DNA of 64,000 nt, taken from the NCBI RefSeq assembly GCF_016735675.1, contig NZ_JAERSG010000003.1, forward strand, positions 310,001 to 374,000, given 5' to 3'. Positions 1 to 7,469 of the stretch are shown here, piece by piece. The notes below the pieces were generated by a model. That model was not told the origin of the DNA and made no database searches. It worked only from the letters and a program-made list of their open reading frames with translations. This DNA comes from Nocardioides baculatus. Its GTDB lineage: Bacteria; Actinomycetota; Actinomycetes; Propionibacteriales; Nocardioidaceae. The position numbers and the translations under genes were made by a program. Numbering within the stretch: position 1 is the stretch's first letter; every line of letters starts with the position of its first letter.

Positions 1-167
1 GTCGTACGGACGCGCGCAACCGTCTGTTTCACGCACCTCCGTCGATGACGGTGGCAGGCGAGCCTCGCTTCGCTCGGTATGGAAGCCGGGCAGGCGACTG
101 GCGCAGCAGCCAAGACTACGCGCGTGCGGCGCCCGCCGTCCAACCGGCGGGCACGCTCAGCCCACGC

Positions 168-1076
168 TCAGCGCACGCTCGGGCCGACGCCCTCCCACGA
201 TGCCGGCCACGCGTGCACGTCGCCCGCCTCTGCGATGGCCCGGAGCAGCACGTCCGCACGGTCCGCGACGGGGTTCGTCCCGGCGCGTGAGGCGAGGTCG
301 ACCAGCGCCCAGAGGTCCGCGGCGCGGGCGCCGTCGAGCAGTGCGGCCGGGGTCCCGCCGTGCCGCCCGGTCCACGCGCGCAGCACCGCGTCGACGTAGG
401 CCGGCTGCCGCTCGAACCGGACCAGGTTGCCCACGTCGGTCCAGGGGTGGCCGGCGTGGGCGAACTCCCAGTCGAGGACCGCGGTCACCTCGATCGTGCC
501 GGGGTCGACCAGCACGTTCTTCGGGTTGAGGTCGCTGTGCACGAGGCACGCCCGCCCGACGCCGTCCAGCTCGTCGTGCGCGGCCTCGGCCACCGGGCGG
601 AGGGACGCGCGCTCGTCGGGTGTCCAGGCACCGAGGCGCTGCTCGACCCACTCGGCCAGACCGCCCTCGGGGAAGGCGCCGATGCGGAGGTCGGAGTCGA
701 CGTAGGGCCCCGGGCGCACCATCGGCATCCCTGCGAGCGTGGCCGCGACGGACCCCATCGCGTGACCCAACCGGGCGAGCCCGCCATCGTCGAGACCGAC
801 GACCAGGCGGTCGCCCGGCTCCCCCGGCATCCACGCAGTGACCAGGAACCCCGGCAAACCGCTCTCCCCGCGCCGCACCTCCAGCACGTCCGGGACGGGG
901 ACCAGCCCGCGCACGAGGCGGAGGACGGCCTCGTCGACCTGCGGAGCGTCGGGCCCGCGAGCATCCCCGGGCGGATAGACCCGCACGACCGATCGCTCGC
1001 CGGCCACGTCACTGAGGAAGGTCCGCCCGGAGTGCCCTCCCGCAAGCGGCGTCAGCGAGGCAGCGAGGTCGGACAT
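168..1076 (-). CDS. Phosphotransferase (APH/choline kinase-like) family protein
   Basis: A 302-residue protein of the aminoglycoside phosphotransferase/choline kinase-like fold, which transfers the ATP gamma-phosphate to a small-molecule hydroxyl; the substrate cannot be read from sequence. The N-lobe glycine-rich stretch is LAGGHSGRTFLSDV, followed by SVVRVYPPG carrying the strand after the loop. The catalytic loop is HSDLNPKNVLV (Brenner-type HxDxxxxN) and the metal-binding Asp lies in DWEFAHAGHPWTDVGN, all in normal order and spacing for the family. Length is typical. The ATG start directly precedes the conserved N-lobe. It is transcribed away from the secreted-protein gene at 1235, so the 158 bp between them should hold both promoters. 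A drug-resistance role is not implied: most chromosomal actinobacterial members have unknown substrates. Confidence 0.85.
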   Translation of the reverse strand: MSDLAASLTPLAGGHSGRTFLSDVAGERSVVRVYPPGDARGPDAPQVDEAVLRLVRGLVPVPDVLEVRRGESGLPGFLVTAWMPGEPGDRLVVGLDDGGLARLGHAMGSVAATLAGMPMVRPGPYVDSDLRIGAFPEGGLAEWVEQRLGAWTPDERASLRPVAEAAHDELDGVGRACLVHSDLNPKNVLVDPGTIEVTAVLDWEFAHAGHPWTDVGNLVRFERQPAYVDAVLRAWTGRHGGTPAALLDGARAADLWALVDLASRAGTNPVADRADVLLRAIAEAGDVHAWPASWEGVGPSVR

Positions 1077-1234
1077 GGGGTGAATCGTGACATGTGCACC
1101 GCCGCACGCCGGACCGAAAGTAAAACCTGTGTTACCTAATCGTGGGTCTTTCGTTAATCCCTACAGATCACTCGTAGTTGCCTCGTTGATGCACAAAGGG
1201 TCAGCGGCGCACTCAACACCATGGGGGTACGAAG

Positions 1235-3274
1235 ATGGGTTCCACGACTCACCACCGGTTGAGCAACCGGTTCACCAGGGGGGCAGCAGTAGCTGTCGCC
1301 CTCGCGCTGCCGGGGACGTTCCTGGCGACCGCGCAGACGGCGTCGGCGGCACCCGTGCCGACGAGCGCCACCGCCTCGACGTCCGCGGGATTCCTGGGGG
1401 TCGACGTCCTGGGGGCGACCCTGCCTGCGCCGATCGGGAGCATCAACGCGGCCGCGGTCGACGTCGCGTCCGCGACCGGCTCGCTCCAGGCCGGTGCGCC
1501 CCGCGTGACGGCGCGGGCCTCGAACCTCGGTGCCGAGCTCGGCGGCGAGCAGCTGCCGGACATCCTGTCGTCGGCACAGCAGACAGCGCCGCCGACGAAT
1601 CCGTCGGCGACGACGGTGCAGAGCGGCGCCATCCCGCCCAACCCACTGCTCAACGCCGGCATCTCCACGTCGGTCGCGCACGCGCAGTTCACCGACGGCA
1701 GCTGCCTGCCCGCCGGCACGCCGTTGAGCTCGTCGTCGACCACGACCGTCGACGCCTCGGTGCTCGACGTCCCGGGTGTCGGCCGGCTGCTCAACGCCCC
1801 TGGCACCGTGAAGACCCAGCAGGACGTCTCGCTGGCGGCGACCGGCGGCGCGAACGACGCCCGCCGGGTGGTCTCGACCGCGTCGAGCAACCTCGCCGCC
1901 CTCAACCTCTTCGACCAGGTGACCGTCGGCGTCAGCCAGGACCCGACCCTGACCGCGACCGCGAGCGGTGTCACCGGCGGCGCGGACGTCGCGTACACCC
2001 AGCCCGTGGTGACGATCACGCCGCAGGGCCAGCCGGCGCAGACGCTGGACGCGGCCAACGAGGTCGCCACCTTCGCCCTCCCGGAGAACCCGCTGCTGAC
2101 CGTCGAGCTCTCGCTCGGCGCCCTGACCAAGACGGTTGCCGCGGACGGCACAAGCGCTTCTGGCCAGGCCGCGCTGCTGCACCTGAAGCTGGCGACGACC
2201 GGTGCGGTCGGTCCGCTCCCGGTCCCGTCGGTCACGATCGCCGACGTGGACATCGTCCCGCTGTCGGCCAGCGCCGGCGCACCTGCCGGTGGCATCGAGT
2301 GCGGTGACGGTGGCGGCGGTCCCACGCCGGGCGCGATCAATGCTCCTGACATCACCTCGCCCGCCAACGGCGCGACGGTGAACGACACCACGCCGACGAT
2401 CTCCGGCACCGGCCTGCCCGGCGCCCAGGTCACCGTCACCGAGGGTGGCGCCACGGTCTGCACCGCCACGGTGCTGGCCAACGGCACGTGGAGCTGCGAC
2501 CCCGGTGCGCCGCTGGCGGCCGGCCCGCACACGGTGAGCGCGACGCAGACCCTGGACGGACGGACGAGCTCGGCCGACACGACCACCTTCACCGTCGTCC
2601 CGGACCCGAACGACCCTGACGGCGACGGCCTGCCCACTGGTCAGGAAGGTCCGATCGGCACCAACCCGAACGACCCCGACAGTGACGACGACGGGCTGAC
2701 GGACGGCGCCGAGGTCAACACCCACGGCACCGACCCGCTCAACCCCGACAGCGACGGCGACGGCCTCACCGACGGCGCCGAGGTCAACACCCACGGCACC
2801 GACCCGCTCGACGCCGACACCGACAACGACGGCCTCACCGACGGCCAGGAGGTCAAGGGCGTCAAGATCCGCGAGCGGTTCGAGATCTGCGGCAAGAAGG
2901 TCAAGAAGTCGATCACCGTGAGGACCAACCCGCTGAGCAACGACACCGACAAGGACGGTCTGCGCGACGGCAAGGAGGTCAAGGGCTACAAGATCAAGCA
3001 GAAGATCAAGACCCGCAAGGGGTCCTTCGTGATCGGCAAGACCCGGTCGAACCCGACGAAGAAGGACACCGACCGCGACGGCCTGAAGGACAAGGCCGAG
3101 GTCACCGGCAAGGCCAACAAGTTGTGGAACAAGGCCAAGACCGATCCCACCAAGTGCGACACCGACAAGGGTGGCGTACGGGACGGCGCGGAGGTCCGCG
3201 CCAAGGCGAACCCGTCCGACTGGCGCTCCGGCCCGCGCAACCCGGGCGTAAGGAACGGTCGGATCAGGGGCTGA
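1235..3274 (+). CDS. Secreted choice-of-anchor G-like protein with Ig-like domain and calcium-binding TSP3 repeats
   Basis: A 679-residue exported protein. A signal peptide covers about residues 1-36 (basic n-region, hydrophobic AVAVALALPG core, cleavage near TASA|AP). Residues about 45-350 look like the 'choice-of-anchor G' type domain of actinobacterial surface proteins (recall, not a search). Residues about 370-455 form a bacterial Ig-like domain (ITSPANGATVNDTTPTISG). From about 457 onward there are six or seven thrombospondin-type-3-like repeats of the form DxDxDG-L-x-DG-xEV (DPDGDG, DSDDDG, DSDGDG, DTDNDG, DTDKDG, DTDRDG), predicted to bind Ca2+. The last, DTDKGG, has lost a ligand-spacing residue. 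There is no LPXTG motif or C-terminal membrane anchor, so it may be released or held non-covalently. The tail is Lys/Arg-rich, unlike the acidic front half. A G-rich stretch precedes the ATG. Confidence 0.8.
   Translation: MGSTTHHRLSNRFTRGAAVAVALALPGTFLATAQTASAAPVPTSATASTSAGFLGVDVLGATLPAPIGSINAAAVDVASATGSLQAGAPRVTARASNLGAELGGEQLPDILSSAQQTAPPTNPSATTVQSGAIPPNPLLNAGISTSVAHAQFTDGSCLPAGTPLSSSSTTTVDASVLDVPGVGRLLNAPGTVKTQQDVSLAATGGANDARRVVSTASSNLAALNLFDQVTVGVSQDPTLTATASGVTGGADVAYTQPVVTITPQGQPAQTLDAANEVATFALPENPLLTVELSLGALTKTVAADGTSASGQAALLHLKLATTGAVGPLPVPSVTIADVDIVPLSASAGAPAGGIECGDGGGGPTPGAINAPDITSPANGATVNDTTPTISGTGLPGAQVTVTEGGATVCTATVLANGTWSCDPGAPLAAGPHTVSATQTLDGRTSSADTTTFTVVPDPNDPDGDGLPTGQEGPIGTNPNDPDSDDDGLTDGAEVNTHGTDPLNPDSDGDGLTDGAEVNTHGTDPLDADTDNDGLTDGQEVKGVKIRERFEICGKKVKKSITVRTNPLSNDTDKDGLRDGKEVKGYKIKQKIKTRKGSFVIGKTRSNPTKKDTDRDGLKDKAEVTGKANKLWNKAKTDPTKCDTDKGGVRDGAEVRAKANPSDWRSGPRNPGVRNGRIRG
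2702..2809 (+). repeat. Two perfect 39-bp direct repeats (period 69 bp) inside the TSP3 region
   Basis: Bases 2702-2740 and 2771-2809 are identical, starting gacggcgccgag and ending gacccgctc. They encode the repeated peptide DGAEVNTHGTDPL. DNA identity beyond what the protein repeat requires suggests a recent in-frame duplication or conversion of one calcium-binding unit. Slippage here would change repeat number without breaking frame. Confidence 0.85.
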
Positions 3275-3296
3275 GCCTCGTACCCCTGAGGGAAGC

Positions 3297-3329
3297 GGCG
3301 CACCGGGCAGTTCTCCTGCCCGGTGCGCC
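3297..3329 (+). terminator. Strong hairpin after the secreted-protein gene
   Basis: A perfect 14-bp stem (ggcgcaccgggcag / ctgcccggtgcgcc) with a 5-nt loop, starting 22 nt after the stop of the gene at 1235. There is only a short T-containing tail, which is common in high-GC actinobacteria. It separates this gene from the methyltransferase at 3366. Confidence 0.75.
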
Positions 3330-3365
3330 GTCTTCGCACGTCCCGGACGCGACTAGGCTCGCGGC

Positions 3366-4190
3366 GTGGAGGACCACCTGCCGCAGTCCGTGCGGGTCGA
3401 GCGACGGGCCGTCTCCGAGCGTGAGTCGCGCGACGCCAACGGCCCCGACTGGGACCGCTACGCCGACGAGTACCAGGCCACCCACGGCGCCTTCCTCGGT
3501 GACGCCGGCTTCGTGTGGGGTCCCGAGGGTCATCGCGAGGACGACCTCCGGATCCTGGGCGACGTGACCGGTCGCGACGTGCTCGAGGTCGGCAGCGGGG
3601 CGGGCCAGTGCTCGCGGTGGGTCCGCGTCCACGGCGGTCGTGGCATCGGTCTCGACCTCTCCCACCGCCAGCTCCAGCACTCCCTGCGCCTCGACGAGGA
3701 GACCGGCGTGGCGGTGCCGTCGGTCCGCGGGACCGCGACGGACCTCCCCTTCGCCCCGGCGAGCTTCGACGTCGTCTTCTGCTCCTTCGGGGCGCTCCAG
3801 TTCGTCAGCGAGATCGCACAGGCCCTGGCCGAGGTCGCGCGTGTGCTGCGCCCCGGCGGCCGGTTCGCGTTCTCCATCACCCACCCGACCCGGTGGATGT
3901 TCCCCGACGACCCCGGCGAGGCCGGACTCACGGCCAGCCAGTCCTACTGGGACCGCACCCCCTACGTCGAGGTCGACGACGCGAGCGGGCGGGTGGCCTA
4001 CGTCGAGCACCACCGCACGCTCGGCGACTGGGTACGGCTGCTCCACGCCGGCGGGTTCGTCCTCTCGGACCTCGTCGAGCCGGAGTGGCCCGAGCAGCAC
4101 GACCGGGTGTGGGGCGGCTGGTCACGCGCGCGCGGGCTGCTGACCCCCGGTACGGCGATCTTCGTGGCGCACCTGCGGGGCGACGGATGA
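3366..4190 (+). CDS. Class I SAM-dependent methyltransferase
   Basis: A 274-residue protein with a type-11 methyltransferase domain. SAM-binding motif I is VLEVGSGAGQCSRWV (about residues 75-89), with an acidic end of strand 2 in GIGLDLS. Motif II/III region is FDVVFCSFGALQFV, followed by EVARVLRPGGRFAFSITHP, the usual post-motif strand. The substrate is unknown. The start used is GTG, 36 bp after the preceding hairpin; no strong Shine-Dalgarno is visible, and the N-terminal ~25 residues are poorly conserved in this family, so a later start is possible. It is translationally coupled by ATGA overlap to the acyltransferase-like gene at 4187, so the two proteins probably act on the same metabolite or lipid. 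Confidence 0.85.
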   Translation: MEDHLPQSVRVERRAVSERESRDANGPDWDRYADEYQATHGAFLGDAGFVWGPEGHREDDLRILGDVTGRDVLEVGSGAGQCSRWVRVHGGRGIGLDLSHRQLQHSLRLDEETGVAVPSVRGTATDLPFAPASFDVVFCSFGALQFVSEIAQALAEVARVLRPGGRFAFSITHPTRWMFPDDPGEAGLTASQSYWDRTPYVEVDDASGRVAYVEHHRTLGDWVRLLHAGGFVLSDLVEPEWPEQHDRVWGGWSRARGLLTPGTAIFVAHLRGDG

Positions 4191-5194
4191 CCTCGCGGCC
4201 CTGGGTCGCCGACCCGACCGTCGCGTGGGTGATCGCACTGACCGCGCGCGTGCGGGAGCCCGTCACGCCCGAGCGGGTGCGCGCCGGGTTGGCCGCCACC
4301 GGCCTCGACTGCGCGGTCGAGGGCAGCGAGCCCTCACCGGAGGCGAGCCTGCTCGCGCGGGCGACGGCGCCCGGGCCCACCGCCCTACGAGCAGTCGTCG
4401 CGGGGCGCGACCTCGCCCTCGCTGCCGAGCACCAGCACTGCGACGGGCTCGGGCTGCTCGCCCTCCTCGGCACCACGCTGCCTGCCTCGCCGACCTCGTC
4501 GGCCCGCGGCGTGGGCGATCGCCCTCCGTCCGGCGGCGGGACCGCCGCTGCCGTACGTCGACTGCGCGAGGCCGCGCTCACCCCTCCCGCGACGGTGGCT
4601 CCCGGGCCACCGGGAGCCGGGGACGGCGACAGCTTCGTCCGGCTCACCGTCCCGGGGCGCGTGCCCGTTGCCGAGCTGGTGCGGGCCTCGGTGGCGGCGG
4701 TGCGGGCACACAACCACGACCGAGGTGCGCGCACCGACCGGATCGCCGTGGCGATCGGTGCGTCCCGCGACGGCGGTGCCGCACCCGTCGTGAGGGACCG
4801 GAGCGCGCTGTTGCGGCTGCGGGACGTCGAGCGGCTCTCCGGCGACGCCCTCCGCGAGGCGATCCGGTCGGCGCTGCCGGAGGCGCCGCCGCCGGGATCA
4901 GGCGGCGGGTCACGTCTCGTGGGCGCGATGGCGACTGCGGCGATGGGGCTGCTCTCCGGTCGTCTCGGGTCGACACTGCTCGTCTCGCACCTCGGCGAGG
5001 TCGAGGCGGACGGTGTCGAGGACCTCGCGTTCTACCCCGTCACCGGTGGCGGGAGCGGGGTGTCAGTGGGCGCCGTCGGGCTCCGCGGCACGACCGTGGT
5101 GACGCTGCGTGCGCGTCGCCACCGGCACCCGCCCCTCACACTTGAGGAGCTGGGCCGGAGAGTGCTCGACGAGCTGACCTCCGCACCGTCCTGA
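4187..5194 (+). CDS. Putative CoA-dependent acyltransferase of the CAT/condensation superfamily
   Basis: A 335-residue protein I do not recognise as a named family. It carries EHQHCDGLGLLALLG (about residues 82-96), which contains the HxxxDG motif characteristic of the chloramphenicol acetyltransferase / NRPS condensation / wax-ester synthase superfamily, at an early position. The C-terminal part (FYPVTGGGSGVSVGAVGLRG) resembles the region after the second subdomain in WS/DGAT-type enzymes. No membrane segment or signal peptide is evident. The start ATG overlaps the stop of the methyltransferase (ATGA at 4187-4190). The 3' end overlaps the convergent gene ending at 5136 by 59 bp, an unusually long tail-to-tail overlap. 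Assignment rests on the motif and fold-level resemblance only. Confidence 0.6.
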   Translation: MTSRPWVADPTVAWVIALTARVREPVTPERVRAGLAATGLDCAVEGSEPSPEASLLARATAPGPTALRAVVAGRDLALAAEHQHCDGLGLLALLGTTLPASPTSSARGVGDRPPSGGGTAAAVRRLREAALTPPATVAPGPPGAGDGDSFVRLTVPGRVPVAELVRASVAAVRAHNHDRGARTDRIAVAIGASRDGGAAPVVRDRSALLRLRDVERLSGDALREAIRSALPEAPPPGSGGGSRLVGAMATAAMGLLSGRLGSTLLVSHLGEVEADGVEDLAFYPVTGGGSGVSVGAVGLRGTTVVTLRARRHRHPPLTLEELGRRVLDELTSAPS

Positions 5195-7469
5195 GCACGT
5201 CGAGGCTGGCCGGGTTCCACCACGCGCGCAGCCGGCCGCGCCAGCCCTGCTCGGCCACCAGTGTGCGGCGCTCGGCATCGACGAGCTCCCACATCTCCTG
5301 CACCGCGGCGTCGTCGAGCGGACCGGCCGCGAACACGCCGTCCGCCAGTCGCGCCGCCGCGTCGGCGCGCCCCAGCACCGCGGCCTGCATCGGGCGAGGC
5401 ACGTCCGGCACGACCTGACCGAGGTCCTCCACGAGGTCGAGCAGCTCCTGCCACGCGGCTGCGACACGCTCGCGCGCGGACCCCGCCGTACGCCGCCGGC
5501 GACGGCGCAGCCACTTCAGGCCGGGGATCCACCCGACCAGGAGCACACCGAGGAGCACGGTGCCGACGACGCGCGGAGCCGCGGACGGCGGTTCCTCCAC
5601 GACCTCCTCGAGCGGGTCGCGCTGGGGCTGGGTCGTCGGCGGCTTGGACTTGCTCGCCTTCTCCTGCTCGGCCTCGGCGACGTAGGTCCCCGGGTCCTTC
5701 TTCGGCGGCTCGGAGCGCCGGGGCGCCCGGGTGCTCAGGTAGAGGTCGGAGGGCAGGATCCGCCACGACCCGTCGGAGACGCGGATCTCGACCCAGGACG
5801 TCACGTCGCTGCCGCTGACGACACCGTCGGGGCCCGGCACCGCGCCGACGACCACCCGCGCCGGGACGCCGAGCCGGTTGGCGGCCAGCGCCATGAACGC
5901 GGTGAACTGCTCACCGTCACCGACCGTCTGGCTCGCCTCGAAGAAGTCGGGTCCCAACCGCTCGGCGTCGTGCCCGGCCTCGAAGCGCCGTTCCCACGGC
6001 TGCGCGCCGTCGCTGTAGCGGCCGTTGGTGCGGAGGTACTCCGCGAGGCTGAACACGCGCTCCATCGGGGACAGGGAGGCCCGCCGCCACGGCTCGAGCG
6101 CGTCGTCGAGGAAGGCCCCCTCGGGCTGGCTGCGCGCGCGGCGGTACGGCGTCATGCCCACCTTGAGCGTCGTCGCGGGCAGCACGGCGGAGAACTCGTA
6201 GTCGTCGCGTCGCGTCAGGCCGCCGCGCACCATCGCGCTCAGCGTGGCCGGGTTGTAGCGCACGTCCTCGCGCTGCGCCCTGCCGTCGACGAAGGTGAAG
6301 TCGATGCTGGTGAGCTGACCGGCCAGGGGCAGCCAGCTGCTGACGTAGCCCGCCCGCAGCGTGACCGACAGGTCGATCGGCCTGCCGGGCAGTGGCGCGT
6401 CGACCTCGGACCCGATCCGGAGGAAGAGGCTGTCGGCCTGGTCGACGACCGTCCGGTTGTCCGCGTGCCAGCTCGTGCCGTCGTACACGTCGAGCGTCGC
6501 GAAGCGCATCGGCACGCCCCGCGGCAGCCCGTCCACCTCGAACAGCACCTCGTTGAAGACGTTGCCCGGGGTGCCGGGCAGCTGGCGGGTGTAGCGACGG
6601 AAGTCCCCCAGCGGGTTGTCGAGCCGCGTGACGTCCTCGCCCTTGCCCACCTGACCCCGCAGCACCCAGCGCGGCTCGTCGCCCTCGGCGGACGTGTCGG
6701 TCACACCCGACGCGAGCCCGGCCGCGGTCCCCACCACCAGCAGTCCGGTCAGGCCCCGGACGGCGACGTGCCGGAGGGTGCCCGTGGAGCCGGTGCGCCG
6801 GTGGCCGCGGGTCGCGCTCCACACCAGGGCGACCACCACGAAGAGGACCGCGCGGACGGCGACGCCGGTCGGGTCCTGCACGCCGAGGAGCACGGCGACG
6901 GCGAGCCCGACCAGGGGCGGGAGCACCGGAAGCACCGGGCGTCGCCCGTAGAGCGCAGTGCCCGCGCTGGCCCCGGCCACGAGGTAGCCCAGGATGAAGG
7001 TCATCGTCAGCGGCGCGCCGGCGGAGTCGGCGGGCGGGATGGTGCTGAGCAGCTGTCCGGGACCGGTGAACCCGTCGGTCAGCACCGCCGACATCGACTC
7101 GATCCCGGGGATCGTCACCACGTCGCCGCCGTGCCGGGCGAAGAGCGCGCCCAGCGGCGCGAAGAGCACGAGCAGCGCCAGCAGGAGCTCGCTGCGCGAG
7201 CGGCCCTGGGTCCACGCGATCGTGGCGACGACGGTGGCCACGATCGCACCCAGGCCTCCCACGACCAGGTAGGACCGATCGGCATAGCTGCCCTCGAGGG
7301 CGCTGAGCGCCAGCATCGTCATCACGACCGGTGCGACCACGTCGACCACGGACGTACGCCGCCTCGTCGACATCGCCGTGCTGGTCGCGGTCGTGGTCGC
7401 GGTCGTGGTCGCGGTCGTGGTCGCGGTCGTGGTCGTGCCCGGGACCTCGGAGCCGGGTGCCGGGCTCAC
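5136..7469 (-). CDS. TgpA-like transglutaminase-fold membrane protein, probably catalytically inactive
   Basis: A 777-residue protein (745 if the internal ATG at 7373 is used). In order: a Thr/Ala-rich N-terminus encoded by a 12-bp repeat, several membrane segments (TgpA N-terminal region), a large extracytoplasmic transglutaminase-like domain, a single membrane segment (VVGTVLLGVLLVGWIPGL), and a cytoplasmic DUF4129-type helical tail. In active relatives the domain has a Cys before ExF and a His in the DAHAWVEV strand; here the aligned stretches read GDGEQFTAF (about 5901-5930) and DVTSWVEI (about 5783-5812), so both nucleophile and His appear absent. It is third in a MoxR-DUF58-TgpA operon and its GTG overlaps the DUF58 stop (GTGA at 7466-7469). 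Neither candidate start has a good Shine-Dalgarno. Confidence 0.85.
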   Translation of the reverse strand: MSPAPGSEVPGTTTTATTTATTTATTTATSTAMSTRRRTSVVDVVAPVVMTMLALSALEGSYADRSYLVVGGLGAIVATVVATIAWTQGRSRSELLLALLVLFAPLGALFARHGGDVVTIPGIESMSAVLTDGFTGPGQLLSTIPPADSAGAPLTMTFILGYLVAGASAGTALYGRRPVLPVLPPLVGLAVAVLLGVQDPTGVAVRAVLFVVVALVWSATRGHRRTGSTGTLRHVAVRGLTGLLVVGTAAGLASGVTDTSAEGDEPRWVLRGQVGKGEDVTRLDNPLGDFRRYTRQLPGTPGNVFNEVLFEVDGLPRGVPMRFATLDVYDGTSWHADNRTVVDQADSLFLRIGSEVDAPLPGRPIDLSVTLRAGYVSSWLPLAGQLTSIDFTFVDGRAQREDVRYNPATLSAMVRGGLTRRDDYEFSAVLPATTLKVGMTPYRRARSQPEGAFLDDALEPWRRASLSPMERVFSLAEYLRTNGRYSDGAQPWERRFEAGHDAERLGPDFFEASQTVGDGEQFTAFMALAANRLGVPARVVVGAVPGPDGVVSGSDVTSWVEIRVSDGSWRILPSDLYLSTRAPRRSEPPKKDPGTYVAEAEQEKASKSKPPTTQPQRDPLEEVVEEPPSAAPRVVGTVLLGVLLVGWIPGLKWLRRRRRRTAGSARERVAAAWQELLDLVEDLGQVVPDVPRPMQAAVLGRADAAARLADGVFAAGPLDDAAVQEMWELVDAERRTLVAEQGWRGRLRAWWNPASLDVLRTVRRSARRALSGPAPQV
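7383..7436. repeat. Four and a half tandem copies of a 12-bp unit (ggtcgcggtcgt)
   Basis: Perfect tandem copies run from 7383 to 7430, with a partial copy to 7436. On the minus strand they encode (TTTA)n within the N-terminus of the TgpA-like protein, between its GTG (7469) and a downstream ATG (7373). Copy-number change would be in frame. This is a coding microsatellite-like tract, not a CRISPR: there are no spacers. Confidence 0.9.

Noticed and set aside
1..167. Coding sequence at the window's left edge
   Set aside because: Short frames here have no motif, no ribosome-binding site and no continuation into a known domain; nothing could be supported.
7383..7436. Tandem repeats as a possible CRISPR
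   Set aside because: Units are 12 bp, contiguous, coding and without spacers or cas genes.
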